A DNA stretch of 64,000 bases from Hyphomicrobiales bacterium (GTDB taxonomy: Bacteria > Pseudomonadota > Alphaproteobacteria > Rhizobiales > Rhizobiaceae): positions 177,111 to 241,110 of the forward strand of contig UBMI01000016.1 in assembly GCA_900466475.1 (NCBI GenBank). Reading direction: 5' to 3'. This document shows, piece by piece, positions 18,626 to 27,399 of this stretch. The translations under genes and the position numbers were made by a program. The notes beneath the pieces were generated by a model. It was not told where the DNA came from and did no database searches. It saw only the letters and a program-made list of their open reading frames with translations. How positions within the stretch are numbered: position 1 is the stretch's first letter; each line of letters starts with the position of its first letter.

Positions 18626-19299
18626 GAGGCCTCGGGCAGTTTGTCGAGGTAATAGCCGATGCCGCGTGCGGTCTTGACCGTCAGGCCGTGCGGCGAGAGC
18701 CTTTTCCGCAGCCGGCTGACATATTGCTCGATGGCATTGGACGAAATATCGTCATCGAAAGCGGTCAGCGACTGCATGATTGCTTCCTTGGCGACGACCT
18801 TGCCAGCACGCATGAAGAGGATTTCCAGAAGGCCGAGTTCGCGGGCAGGAATATCGAGCGGGGTATTACCGGCCGAAAAGGCGCGGGAGTTGAGGTCGAG
18901 CGAGATCGCCCCGAAACTGACGGTCGAGGAATGCAGCCCGGCCTGGCGACGCAGGAGCACGCGGACGCGCGCCTCGAATTCGGCGATGTCGAAGGGCTTT
19001 ATAAGATAGTCGTCAGCGCCGAGATCCAACCCTTTGACGCGTTCTTCCGGGGAACCGCGCGCTGTCAGGATAAGCACTGCAGCCCTGCTGCCGCGAGCGC
19101 GCATGGCGCGCAGCACATCGAGCCCGTCCATCTCGGGCAGGTTCAGGTCAAGAATGACGAGATCGAAATTTTCGGCTGCAATCACGGCGTTGGCCGAGGC
19201 TCCGTCATGGACGACATCCACGGCATGGCCCGTACCACGCAAGATCGCCGACAGGCCGTCGGCCAGCGCGATATTGTCTTCGGTCAGCAGGATGCGCAA
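18622..19299 (-). CDS. tctD: TctD-like OmpR-family response regulator
   Basis: A 225-residue DNA-binding regulator. The receiver domain has the acidic pocket E7-D8, phospho-acceptor Asp51 in ILDLNLPEMDG, Thr in LTARGS and Lys in LIKPFD. The C-terminal winged helix (about 125-222) ends VSRLRKRLSPHGLTVKTARG, as in OmpR/PhoB proteins. It overlaps the kinase gene by four bases and heads the pair. Divergent genes start at 19562, so the intergenic region 19300-19561 may carry its operators. Specificity for citrate is inferred from neighbours only. Confidence 0.86.
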   Translation of the reverse strand: MRILLTEDNIALADGLSAILRGTGHAVDVVHDGASANAVIAAENFDLVILDLNLPEMDGLDVLRAMRARGSRAAVLILTARGSPEERVKGLDLGADDYLIKPFDIAEFEARVRVLLRRQAGLHSSTVSFGAISLDLNSRAFSAGNTPLDIPARELGLLEILFMRAGKVVAKEAIMQSLTAFDDDISSNAIEQYVSRLRKRLSPHGLTVKTARGIGYYLDKLPEAS

Positions 19300-19561
19300 C
19301 GGATGTTTCCCTCGAATTTTTGAGGGAGTTTATCAGGGACGGCCGCCCGATGTCACAGCGATTCTGGTAATTGGTGAATGGAGAGTGGTGCGTGGAAACT
19401 CACACCCCGCGGCAGCAAACTGCCGAGGGAAGAAACGCGCTGCATGTCGTGAGCCGGACCCGCTGCGACGCCGTTGACCAGTTTCGATGCGCCGACATGC
19501 CGATGGCGGGGCGCAGCCTGTCATGATAAATACAAGAGAGAAGCTCGGGGAGGCTTTGCAG

Positions 19562-20074
19562 ATGGGGAATCTGTCGGTCGCACTGGTGGAAAGCCCTGAA
19601 GAGATCGATGCTGTTCGGCATCTCAGCCGGGCCTTCCGACAATGGCTCTACGACAATTATCCGGACGAGCGGGCACAGATTGAACTTTACTACAGCCCGG
19701 AAAAATTCGAGGCGATGCTCGCCGATTTGCCGAAGATCCACGCAAGACCACAAGGCGCAATGTTCCTGGCGCGGCTGGATGGAGAGATTGTCGGCTGCGT
19801 GATGCAGCATGAGATCGCGCCGGGCATATTGGAGATGAAGCGGCTCTTCGTTTCCGATCTGGCACGCGGCAGCGGCGCAGCGCAGGCGCTCTGTGAGGCG
19901 TCCCTTGCTCAGGCCAAGAAGGATGGCTACCGGATGATGCGGCTCGATACCGGCCATCGGCAGGTCGCTGCCCAGAAACTCTATCGCCGCCTGGGTTTTC
20001 GCGAGCGAGGCGCCTATTACGACATTCCCGATGATCTGAAGCCGATCCTGCTGTTCTTCGAGCGCGAGCTTTGA
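19562..20074 (+). CDS. GNAT family N-acetyltransferase
   Basis: A 170-residue single-domain acetyltransferase. The acetyl-CoA-binding segment reads DLARGSGAAQALCEASL, preceded by the strand EMKRLFVS and followed by RLDTGHRQVAAQKLYRRLGF and the usual C-terminal strand. ATG at 19562 is preceded by GGGAGG eight bases upstream; the frame is open to 19487, but earlier starts lack a ribosome site. It lies 68 bases before the binding-protein gene on the same strand. The substrate, probably a small amine, cannot be told. Confidence 0.85.
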   Translation: MGNLSVALVESPEEIDAVRHLSRAFRQWLYDNYPDERAQIELYYSPEKFEAMLADLPKIHARPQGAMFLARLDGEIVGCVMQHEIAPGILEMKRLFVSDLARGSGAAQALCEASLAQAKKDGYRMMRLDTGHRQVAAQKLYRRLGFRERGAYYDIPDDLKPILLFFEREL

Positions 20075-20142
20075 AGCCCGACGGTAGCGACCATTGGAAA
20101 CCGACCCTTGTCTGGCCTGTGCAGCTCGGGCATTCTTGCTCG

Positions 20143-21207
20143 ATGAGGAGCGTTTTTTTTCTGTTTTTGTGCCTGGTGCCCGGCTTTGCGGTCGCGGATC
20201 AGGTCTTCTATCCGGCGAGGTCGGGCAATGCCGGCGCGCCGGTGCTGACCGTCTATTCCTCGCTCGACGAGCCGCTGGCCCAGCCCATGATCGCCGGCTT
20301 TCAGGACGCCAATCCGGATGTGGCGGTCAAATATGAGGACATGCTGACAGGAGATATATACGACCGTATCGTCAAGGAGACAGATGCAGGTCACAAGACG
20401 GCGGACTTCGCCTTCTCCTCTGCAATGGACCTGCAGGTAAAGCTTTCGAATGACGGCTATGCGCAGGTGAGCGATCTGCCGATGAGCGCCCAATGGCCGA
20501 AATGGGCGAACTGGCGCAACACGGCCTATGCATTGACCTTCGAACCGGCCGTCTTCGTCTATCACAAGCCGAGCTTCGTTCATGAATCTGTCCCGAGCTC
20601 GCGAGCAGAATTCGTCGATTACCTCAAGCGCAAGGGCAATGAGGTCTATGGACGGATCGGGACTTATGACATCGAACGTTCCGGCGTGGGCTTTTTGTTC
20701 ATGGCGCGCGATCAGGAGCAGTTCGGCGACATCTGGTCGGTGATCGGCGCGATGGGCGCGGCCGGCGTGAAACTCTACTCCACGAGTTCGGCGATCCTCG
20801 AGCGGGTCGCCGACGGGCGCTTCGTGCTCGGCTACAATATTCTTGGTTCCTATGCGGCCGATTGGGCTTCGCGTCATCCTGATGTCGGCATCGTGTTGCC
20901 GAAGGACTATACGGTCGTGATGTCACGTATAGGCCTGGTGCCGCAGGCGGCCGCCGAACCGGAACTCGGGCGGCGATACCTTGCCTTCTTCATGTCGAAG
21001 GAAGGCCAGACGATCATGGCGCGCGAGTTGCAGATACCGGCCGTCAGCCCGGAAGTTGCCGGCGAGAACACCGCCAATACCCTGCAGGAACTGCTCGGCG
21101 CACAGTTGCGTCCGGTGCCGGTCAGCCCGGGTCTCATGGTCTATCTCGACCAGGTGAAACGCGCCCGACTGATTGCGCACTGGAATGAGGTGCTGCGGAC
21201 GCAATAG
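20143..21207 (+). CDS. Periplasmic solute-binding protein (AfuA/PgtC-like, orphan)
   Basis: A 354-residue exported binding protein. A signal peptide starts at ATG 20143 (MRSVFFLFLCLVPGFAVADQ, cleavage after AVA). The mature part begins LTVYSSLDEPLAQPMIAGFQ, the pattern of iron- or phosphosugar-type type II binding proteins (COG1840). The frame continues back to a TTG at 20071 overlapping the acetyltransferase stop, but the signal peptide favours 20143. No ABC permease or ATPase gene is nearby. In many proteobacteria such a protein sits beside tctDE-like genes and may act as an auxiliary sensor partner, which is an inference here. Confidence 0.8.
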   Translation: MRSVFFLFLCLVPGFAVADQVFYPARSGNAGAPVLTVYSSLDEPLAQPMIAGFQDANPDVAVKYEDMLTGDIYDRIVKETDAGHKTADFAFSSAMDLQVKLSNDGYAQVSDLPMSAQWPKWANWRNTAYALTFEPAVFVYHKPSFVHESVPSSRAEFVDYLKRKGNEVYGRIGTYDIERSGVGFLFMARDQEQFGDIWSVIGAMGAAGVKLYSTSSAILERVADGRFVLGYNILGSYAADWASRHPDVGIVLPKDYTVVMSRIGLVPQAAAEPELGRRYLAFFMSKEGQTIMARELQIPAVSPEVAGENTANTLQELLGAQLRPVPVSPGLMVYLDQVKRARLIAHWNEVLRTQ

Positions 21208-21316
21208 GAACCCGCTCGCCGGTGCCGCCGCCTGGCAGCGCCGGTAATGGCAAGGGGCGAAGCTCGCTTGCCGCAAACCTCACCCTTTCGCATCGATGCT
21301 GCCATAACCGCAGCAA

Positions 21317-22150
21317 TCAGCCTTTGTGAATCACCACTTCCAGATATTCCGCCGGCACGACCATGGTGCCATCCTTGGCGCGGTTGAAGCGTGCGATGAG
21401 CGCGAGGAAGTCCTCCTCGAGAGCCGTCTTTCCCGGCTGCGGCAGAGCCTCGAAAGCCTTGTAGACGGGACCATACCAGGTGCGGAAAACCTCCAGCCAG
21501 TGTGCCGGCGAGCGATAGCGGAAATTATACATCCGCGACGTTGCCTCGATGCCGGCCTGGCCGCCGAACATTTCCTCCAGCCGGGCCTTCGTACCCCAGA
21601 GTGCAGGCGACCTGACGCCCGGCATGGGCGGAATATGCTTGCCTATCGTCTTGAAGACCTGGCCGATGAAGCTCTCCGGCGTCCAGTTGGCCATGCCGAT
21701 GCGCCCGCCGCGCCGGGAGACGCGCAGCATTTCCTTTGCCGCCTTGTCCTGATCCGGCGTGAACATGACGCCGAACGTGGAGACGACGACATCGAAGCTT
21801 GCATCCTTGAAGGGCAATGCTTCCGCGTCGGCCTGCTGGAAGTTCACCGCCAGGCCGTTTGCTATCGCCCGCTCTCGGCCGCGCTCCAGAAGTTCAGGAA
21901 CGTAGTCGGTCGAGGTCACCTCGGCCCAGCGACGCGCAGCAGCAAGCGTCGCATTGCCGTTGCCGGCAGCAATATCGAGAACCTTTTCGCCGGAACGCAG
22001 GTCGAGGGCCTCGCATAGATTCTCGCCGACGATCTGCAGCCGGGCGCCGATGACGGAATAGTCGCCGGATGCCCAGGCCGACTGCTGACGCGACTTCAGC
22101 GCGGCGAGATCCGGCGCGGGTTGAGCTGTGGCATCTCCTGTGGTTTGCAT
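21317..22150 (-). CDS. Class I SAM-dependent methyltransferase
   Basis: A 277-residue soluble methyltransferase. Motif I is EKVLDIAAGNGNATLAAA, followed by the acidic end of strand 2 (STDYVPELL), QQADAEALPFKD and FDVVVSTFGVMF, as in the UbiE/methyltransferase_11 group. ATG at 22150 has GAGGGG ten bases upstream; the frame is open to 22186 without a better site. It stands alone between the binding-protein gene and the tct promoter region. The substrate is unknown. Confidence 0.85.
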   Translation of the reverse strand: MQTTGDATAQPAPDLAALKSRQQSAWASGDYSVIGARLQIVGENLCEALDLRSGEKVLDIAAGNGNATLAAARRWAEVTSTDYVPELLERGRERAIANGLAVNFQQADAEALPFKDASFDVVVSTFGVMFTPDQDKAAKEMLRVSRRGGRIGMANWTPESFIGQVFKTIGKHIPPMPGVRSPALWGTKARLEEMFGGQAGIEATSRMYNFRYRSPAHWLEVFRTWYGPVYKAFEALPQPGKTALEEDFLALIARFNRAKDGTMVVPAEYLEVVIHKG

Positions 22151-22673
22151 GGCATGTTTCCCCTCGTATCGGCGAGGATGGGCCATTGCCGCGATCGCTC
22201 GCCGGTTTCGCCTAATTCAGGTTTTGAGCGCAGCCTTCTACCGGTTTCTTGAAGTGCTCCAGGTCGACTCGCGGGCGGAGCGTGCCTCGGGATGGCAATC
22301 GGCCTTGGTACTCATCCGCCATTTGCCTTCCGATCGCCCCCCGCGAAGTATCCGCCATGTCTCCGCTGGCGTCCAGTACAGACAATGTACTAGTCATTTG
22401 CCTACTCCGGGTATGCTGCCGTCTTTCGCGCGAAGGTAGCCGAATTGCGGCAAAAAAGTGTCCTGCCGCACTGGATATCCCGAGGATGTCAGCTAAATGA
22501 CAGCTTCATATGATGGCTTGGGCTACTTCTTCTCCGTGGAGGCGGAGAGTTGAAGAATTCCGGGAGGACTTCCGCTCGCTATCAGGACAATTGCGTCCAC
22601 CGATCGGTGATCTCTCCTCATTTTCAAAAAATAGCACAGGCGGTTCGCTCAGCCGCAGTACGGAGGACACATC
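22151..22673. other. Intergenic control region between methyltransferase gene and tctC
   Basis: No convincing gene is seen in these 523 bases. They hold three dyad symmetries on the tctC side: TGCGGCA/TGCCGCA at 22446-22452 and 22464-22470, TGTCA-GCTAAA-TGACA at 22487-22502, and the perfect palindrome CACCGATCGGTG at 22598-22609. This is where a regulator such as the TctD-like protein would be expected to bind. Confidence 0.6.
22598..22609. promoter_or_regulatory. Perfect 12-bp palindrome upstream of tctC, possible operator
   Basis: CACCGATCGGTG is self-complementary and lies 65 bases before the tctC start codon. No T run follows, so it is not a terminator. Its role as an operator is inferred from position only. 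Confidence 0.35.
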
Positions 22674-23618
22674 GTGAAGCACACTTTCATCGCAACTCTT
22701 TTGGCAGCGGCTATTGCGCTGCCGGCCTACGCCGCCGATTACACCATCATCGCTCCGGCAGCGCCCGGCGGCGGCTGGGACCAGACGGCTCGCTCACTGC
22801 AGACGGTGCTGCAGCAGGAAGGTATTTCCAAGAGCGTTCAGGTTCAGAACGTACCCGGCGCCGGCGGCTCCATCGGTCTTGCGCAATTCAGCAGCCAGAG
22901 CGCAGGCAATCCGAACGCTCTGATCGTCGGCGGCTACGTCATGGTTGGCGCGCTGCTGACCAACAAGTCGGTCGTCACGCTGAAGGATGTCACCCCGATC
23001 GCTCGTCTGACCGGCGAGTATGAAGCTGTCGTCGTTCCCGCCGCGTCCGACATCAAGACGCTCGCCGATCTCGTCACTAAGCTGAAGGCCGATCCCGGCG
23101 CCGTTTCTTGGGGCGGCGGTTCTGCCGGCGGCACGGACCACATCGCCGTTGGTCTGATCGCCAAAGCTTCCGGTGTCGATCCGACCAAGATCAACTATGT
23201 CGCCTTCTCGGGCGGCGGCGAAGCACTCGCCGCTATCCTCGGCGGCCAGGTCACAGCTGGCATTTCGAGCTACAGCGAATTCGAATCGCAGGTGAAAGCC
23301 GGCACGCTGCGTCTACTCGGCGTTTCCAGCGATGCCCGCATCGACGGCGTCGATGCACCGACCTTCAAGGAAGCCGGTACCGACGTTTCCATCCAGAACT
23401 GGCGCATGGTTGCTGCCGCTCCGGGCCTGACCGATGAAGAAGTTGCCTCGATTGCGGCTGACTTCGACAAACTGCACAAGTCTGCCGCCTGGCAAGAAAC
23501 CCTGAAGACCAAGGGCTGGGCCGACACCTACCTTGCAGGCGACGAGTTCAAGGCGCAGCTCGAAAAGGATGTCTCGGCTACCGCGGGCATTCTCAAAGAT
23601 ATCGGTCTCGTTCAATGA
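22674..23618 (+). CDS. tctC: Tripartite tricarboxylate transporter, periplasmic binding protein TctC
   Basis: Captures a carboxylate in the periplasm and delivers it to TctAB. The 314-residue product has a 20-residue signal peptide (MKHTFIATLLAAAIALPAYA) and a TctC/Bug-type fold with APGGGWDQTAR, NVPGAGGSIGL and SWGGGSAGGTDHIA. The start is GTG at 22674 with GGAGG seven bases upstream. It overlaps tctB by four bases (ATGA). The SWGGGSAGGTDH segment is typical of TctC proteins paired with TctAB rather than of orphan Bug proteins. The substrate may be citrate or another tricarboxylate. Confidence 0.92.
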   Translation: MKHTFIATLLAAAIALPAYAADYTIIAPAAPGGGWDQTARSLQTVLQQEGISKSVQVQNVPGAGGSIGLAQFSSQSAGNPNALIVGGYVMVGALLTNKSVVTLKDVTPIARLTGEYEAVVVPAASDIKTLADLVTKLKADPGAVSWGGGSAGGTDHIAVGLIAKASGVDPTKINYVAFSGGGEALAAILGGQVTAGISSYSEFESQVKAGTLRLLGVSSDARIDGVDAPTFKEAGTDVSIQNWRMVAAAPGLTDEEVASIAADFDKLHKSAAWQETLKTKGWADTYLAGDEFKAQLEKDVSATAGILKDIGLVQ

Positions 23619-24106
23619 GTGAAGCCGATACCTCATCGGCAACGAAGCGCCGCCCCGATTGGGCGGCGCTGATCATTGCCCCTTTCCTCATCGTGGTCGC
23701 CGTCGTGGTCTTCTGGGATGCCTCGCATCTGAAGACGATCGCGCAGTATGACCGCATCGGACCGTCGACAGTGCCGAAAGTCGTAGCACTCGGCCTCTTC
23801 TGTCTTGGCATCTGGACGGCTTTCGAAGCCTGGCGCGGCGATTTTCCGGAACGCGAACATCAGGAAGTGGCGCCAGTCATCTGGGTTGTGGCGGGCCTTG
23901 CCGGACAGATGCTGCTCCTGCGCACCGCCGGTTTCTCGATTGCGACGGGCGTACTCTTTGCACTCACCGCGCGCGGTTTCGGCAAGCGCCAGATCTGGTT
24001 CTCGCTGCCTATCGGCATCATCATGAGTTTCATTGTCTGGACGATCTTCTCGCAGCTCCTGCAGCTCTCGCTGCCGGCCGGGCCGCTCGAACACCTGTTC
24101 TTCTGA
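23615..24106 (+). CDS. tctB: Tripartite tricarboxylate transporter, small membrane subunit TctB
   Basis: A 163-residue inner-membrane protein with four hydrophobic helices (about 18-36, 55-70, 85-115 and 128-150), matching TctB in size and topology. The GPSTVPKVVALGLFCLGIW segment is characteristic. It starts inside the tctC stop region and is followed by tctA 93 bases later. TctB is the small partner of the TctA transport subunit. Confidence 0.9.
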   Translation: MSEADTSSATKRRPDWAALIIAPFLIVVAVVVFWDASHLKTIAQYDRIGPSTVPKVVALGLFCLGIWTAFEAWRGDFPEREHQEVAPVIWVVAGLAGQMLLLRTAGFSIATGVLFALTARGFGKRQIWFSLPIGIIMSFIVWTIFSQLLQLSLPAGPLEHLFF

Positions 24107-24199
24107 TAGCGCTCGCCTCGCACCGGGCGCTCTCAGTTTCGTTGCTTTTTGCGCGGATGGTCCTGTGCCCCCTCTGGAGCCGCCGCTTGGGAAAAAACC

Positions 24200-25717
24200 A
24201 TGAGCACATTCGAATTCCTCTGGCAGGGCATTCTGGTTGCTGCGCAGCCGATCAACCTGCTTTACGCCCTCATCGGCGTAACCCTCGGCACCGCCGTCGG
24301 CGTGCTGCCGGGAATCGGCCCGGCGCTGACGGTCGCGCTGCTTCTTCCTGCCACCTACAAGCTCGACCCGGGCGGCTCGCTCATCATGTTCGCCGGCATC
24401 TATTACGGCGGCATGTATGGCGGCTCGACCACGTCGATCCTTTTGAATACGCCGGGTGAAAGCGCCTCGATCGTCACGGCGCTCGAGGGCAACAAGATGG
24501 CGCGGGCTGGGCGCGGCGGACCTGCGCTGGCGACAGCGGCCATCGGCTCGTTCGTCGCCGGCCTTATCGCCACACTCGGCCTTGCTTTCGTGGCACCCTA
24601 CATCGTCAAACTGGCATTGGTTTTTGGTCCGCGCGAATATTTCGCGCTGATGGTGCTTGCCTTCGTCACCGTCTCCTCGGCCTTCGGGGATTCGGCGCTG
24701 CGCGGTCTCACCTCGCTCTTCATCGGCTTTGCGCTCGCCATGGTCGGCATTGACCAGCAGACCGGGCAGGCGCGCCTGTCCTTCGGCATTCCCGATCTGC
24801 TCGACGGTATTGAGGTGACGACGCTTGCCGTTGCGATGTTCGCGATTGGCGAGACACTCTATATCGCCGCCCAGGGGAAGCGCGGCGAAGACAAGGTGGA
24901 GGCGGTACGCGGCTCGCTCTGGATGAATGCGCAGGACTGGGCGCGTTCCTGGAAGCCCTGGCTGCGTGGCACGATCATCGGCTTCCCGATCGGCGCCATG
25001 CCGGCGGGCGGTGCTGAAATCGGCACGTTCCTTTCCTATGCCACCGAAAAGCGTCTTTCGAAGAACCCGGAGGAATTCGGTCATGGCGCGATTGAAGGCG
25101 TTGCCGGTCCGGAGGCTGCCAACAATGCTTCGGCTGCCGGCACTCTGGTGCCGCTCCTGACGCTCGGTCTGCCGACATCGGCGACGGCGGCGATCATGCT
25201 CGCTGGCTTCCAGCAATATGGTCTGCAGCCGGGACCGCTGCTGTTTGCCACCAACCCACAGCTCGTCTGGGGTCTCATCGCCAGCCTGCTCATCGCCAAT
25301 GCGATGCTGCTGGTGCTGAACCTGCCGATGATCGGCCTCTGGGTCCGCCTGCTGACGGTCCCGAAACCGTGGCTTTACGCCGGCATCCTGCTGTTTGCCA
25401 CGCTAGGCACGATCGGCGCCAACCCCTCGGTCTTCGAACTCGGCATGCTGCTCGGCTTTGGCGTTCTCGGTTATGTCATGCGGATCTTCGGCTATCCGAT
25501 CGCGCCTGCCGTCGTCGGTCTCATTCTCGGGCCGCTGGCCGAGCAGCAGCTTCGCCGTGCGCTCTCGATCAGTCAGGGTGACGTAACCACACTCGTCATG
25601 TCGCCGATCGCCTGCGGCCTGCTGATCGTGGCGGCTGCCGCCTTCCTCATCCCGCTGATCCTGAGATTGCGTGGCCGCGGCCAGGTTCTCTCTCAGCTCG
25701 CGGCAAATGAAGACTAA
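24200..25717 (+). CDS. tctA: Tripartite tricarboxylate transporter, large membrane subunit TctA
   Basis: The transport subunit, 505 residues with about 11-12 membrane helices. Family signatures are clear: GVLPGIGPALTVALLLP, GGSTTSILLNTPGES and LGLPTSATAAIMLAGFQ. ATG at 24200 gives MSTFEFLWQGILVAAQP; the frame is open back to 24149 but those residues are not hydrophobic or conserved. A strong terminator follows 28 bases after the stop, closing the tctCBA operon. Confidence 0.93.
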   Translation: MSTFEFLWQGILVAAQPINLLYALIGVTLGTAVGVLPGIGPALTVALLLPATYKLDPGGSLIMFAGIYYGGMYGGSTTSILLNTPGESASIVTALEGNKMARAGRGGPALATAAIGSFVAGLIATLGLAFVAPYIVKLALVFGPREYFALMVLAFVTVSSAFGDSALRGLTSLFIGFALAMVGIDQQTGQARLSFGIPDLLDGIEVTTLAVAMFAIGETLYIAAQGKRGEDKVEAVRGSLWMNAQDWARSWKPWLRGTIIGFPIGAMPAGGAEIGTFLSYATEKRLSKNPEEFGHGAIEGVAGPEAANNASAAGTLVPLLTLGLPTSATAAIMLAGFQQYGLQPGPLLFATNPQLVWGLIASLLIANAMLLVLNLPMIGLWVRLLTVPKPWLYAGILLFATLGTIGANPSVFELGMLLGFGVLGYVMRIFGYPIAPAVVGLILGPLAEQQLRRALSISQGDVTTLVMSPIACGLLIVAAAAFLIPLILRLRGRGQVLSQLAANED

Positions 25718-25745
25718 AACAAAAAGACGACCTGACCCCTAATTC

Positions 25746-25780
25746 AGGCCGGCCGTGGCAACATGGCCGGCCTTTCTTTT
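25746..25780 (+). terminator. Rho-independent terminator of tctCBA
   Basis: Perfect 9-bp stem AGGCCGGCC (25746-25754) and GGCCGGCCT (25765-25773) with a 10-base loop, followed by TTCTTTT. Confidence 0.92.
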
Positions 25781-26007
25781 GGCGTTTAACAATTTTTTCC
25801 CGGCTGAAATCCGCTGTCCTCTCCAATCATATGATTGAAATCGAATGATAAAATTGGATTTGTAGTAACGTTTCCCGGACTGTTTTTCATTTGCCGGCGA
25901 AAGAAATATGCGCTTTTTGCATGGCAGCGGTGATTTCTTGCGCGTTGTGAGTGCATGCGGATTTTCCCATCTAGGAAAGGTCAACGAAAGAGCGAGAGGA
26001 AAAGAAG

Positions 26008-26178
26008 ATGTCCGCTTTCAGAAAGTCGATCCACAATGGTTTCCTGGCCCGCGCCTTTGCAGCGCTTGGTGCCGCAAACGCAGTCAGCGCCGCCGTCGAA
26101 GGTGGCCGCAAGCCGCGCGCACGCGACCTGCAAGAACTCGGTATCGATCCGGTAAGTTTCGGCCGTGTCATCCGGTAA
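26008..26178 (+). CDS. Small basic protein with DUF1127-like tail, 56 residues
   Basis: ATG at 26008 follows GAGAGG nine bases upstream and opens 56 codons ending TAA at 26178. The product is basic, begins MSAFRKSIHNGFLARAFAAL and ends RARDLQELGIDPVSFGRVIR, which resembles the xLxxLGIxxxxF tail of DUF1127/YjiS-like proteins, some of which bind RNA in alphaproteobacteria. A terminator at 26228 fits a separate small transcript. The assignment is tentative because the protein is so short. Confidence 0.7.
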   Translation: MSAFRKSIHNGFLARAFAALGAANAVSAAVEGGRKPRARDLQELGIDPVSFGRVIR

Positions 26179-26227
26179 GACGTGCCGAATGCGCAGATTG
26201 AATGCCAAATCAGATATTGAATGAATG

Positions 26228-26260
26228 AGCCCGCAACCAATGGTCGCGGGCTTTGTTTTT
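26228..26260 (+). terminator. Rho-independent terminator after the 56-residue gene
   Basis: Stem AGCCCGC (26228-26234) and GCGGGCT (26246-26252), then TTGTTTTT. It lies 50 bases after the small gene. Confidence 0.85.
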
Positions 26261-26304
26261 GGACTATCCGGGCCGCAGCGCCAGACCGCAGCGGCTTTTG
26301 CTTA

Positions 26305-27399
26305 TCAGGCGTGAAGGCGCTCCCGTTCGGGCATATGCGCTTCCTTCTGTCGCTCCTGTCTGTTGTAGCGGATCGAGGACCAGAGCGAGATGCCGATGAG
26401 GGCAGCGCCGCCAAGGCCAGTGATGACCTCGGGTATGTGCGTCAAGGTCTGCACATACATGATCACCGAGAGGATCAGGATCGCGTAGAAGGCGCCGTGT
26501 TCCAGGTAGCGGTATTCGGCAAGCGTTCCCTTCTCCACCAGCATGATCGTCATCGAGCGTACATACATGGCGCCGATGCCGAGACCGATGGCGATGATGA
26601 AGAGATTCTGCGTCAGTGCGAAGGCGCCGATGACGCCATCGAAGGAGAAGCTGGCATCCAGAACTTCCAGATAGATGAAGGCGCCGAGGCCACCCTTTGC
26701 CGCTTCGCTCATCGCGCGCTGCGATGCGTCGAGGAGACCGCCGATGACTTCGACCACCAGGAAGGTCACGAGACCGTAGATGGCGCAGTAGACGAAGGTG
26801 GTCGCGTCTTCACCCTCCAGGAGAGAGGAGAAGAGCAGGATCAGCAGGAGCACGAAGGCGATCTCGATGCCCTTGATCGCGGCCGAACGCGCCATGATCC
26901 GCTCCAGTGAGCCGATCCAGTGGACTTCCTTCTCATGGTTGAAGAAGTAGGTAAGGCCGACCATCATCAGGAAGGTACCGCCGAAGGCGGCGATCGGCAG
27001 ATGCGCGTCATTCATGATGCGGGCATATTCTGCCGGCTCGCGGGCCGCCAGCACGAGCGCTTCCCACGGACCGATCTGGGCCGCGATGGCGACGATCGCC
27101 AACGGGAAGACGATGCGCATGCCGAAGACGGCGATGATGATGCCCCAGGTCAAGAACCTGTGCTGCCAGACCGGAGTCATTTCCTTCAGCTTGTTGGCGT
27201 TGACGATGGCATTGTCGAAGGAGAGCGAGATCTCCAGAACGGCCAGCACGCTGCAGATGAAGAAGACGGTTGCCATGCCGCCCAGCGTGCCGGTCGATTG
27301 CCAGCCGAGAAATGCGCCGAGCGCAAGGCCGAGCGCCGTGACGATGAAGGCCCAGCGGAAATAGCCGAGCGAAGACTTGTGGGATTGAGGCTGGCTCAT
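26305..27399 (-). CDS. DUF475 / TerC-superfamily membrane protein
   Basis: A 364-residue inner-membrane protein with about nine helices. Two repeats with acidic motifs are visible: LEISLSFDNAIVNANKL (about 50-66) and LEVLDASFSFDGVIGAFAL (about 240-258). This duplication with SFDN/SFDG motifs is the mark of the TerC/Alx/DUF475 group, several members of which export Mn2+ or other metals. ATG at 27399 has GAGGTG at proper distance; codons further upstream lie in the leader RNA and are not conserved. It is transcribed alone behind a leader of about 300 bases with terminator-like hairpins. A metal-efflux role is inference from family and leader. Confidence 0.87.
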   Translation of the reverse strand: MSQPQSHKSSLGYFRWAFIVTALGLALGAFLGWQSTGTLGGMATVFFICSVLAVLEISLSFDNAIVNANKLKEMTPVWQHRFLTWGIIIAVFGMRIVFPLAIVAIAAQIGPWEALVLAAREPAEYARIMNDAHLPIAAFGGTFLMMVGLTYFFNHEKEVHWIGSLERIMARSAAIKGIEIAFVLLLILLFSSLLEGEDATTFVYCAIYGLVTFLVVEVIGGLLDASQRAMSEAAKGGLGAFIYLEVLDASFSFDGVIGAFALTQNLFIIAIGLGIGAMYVRSMTIMLVEKGTLAEYRYLEHGAFYAILILSVIMYVQTLTHIPEVITGLGGAALIGISLWSSIRYNRQERQKEAHMPERERLHA

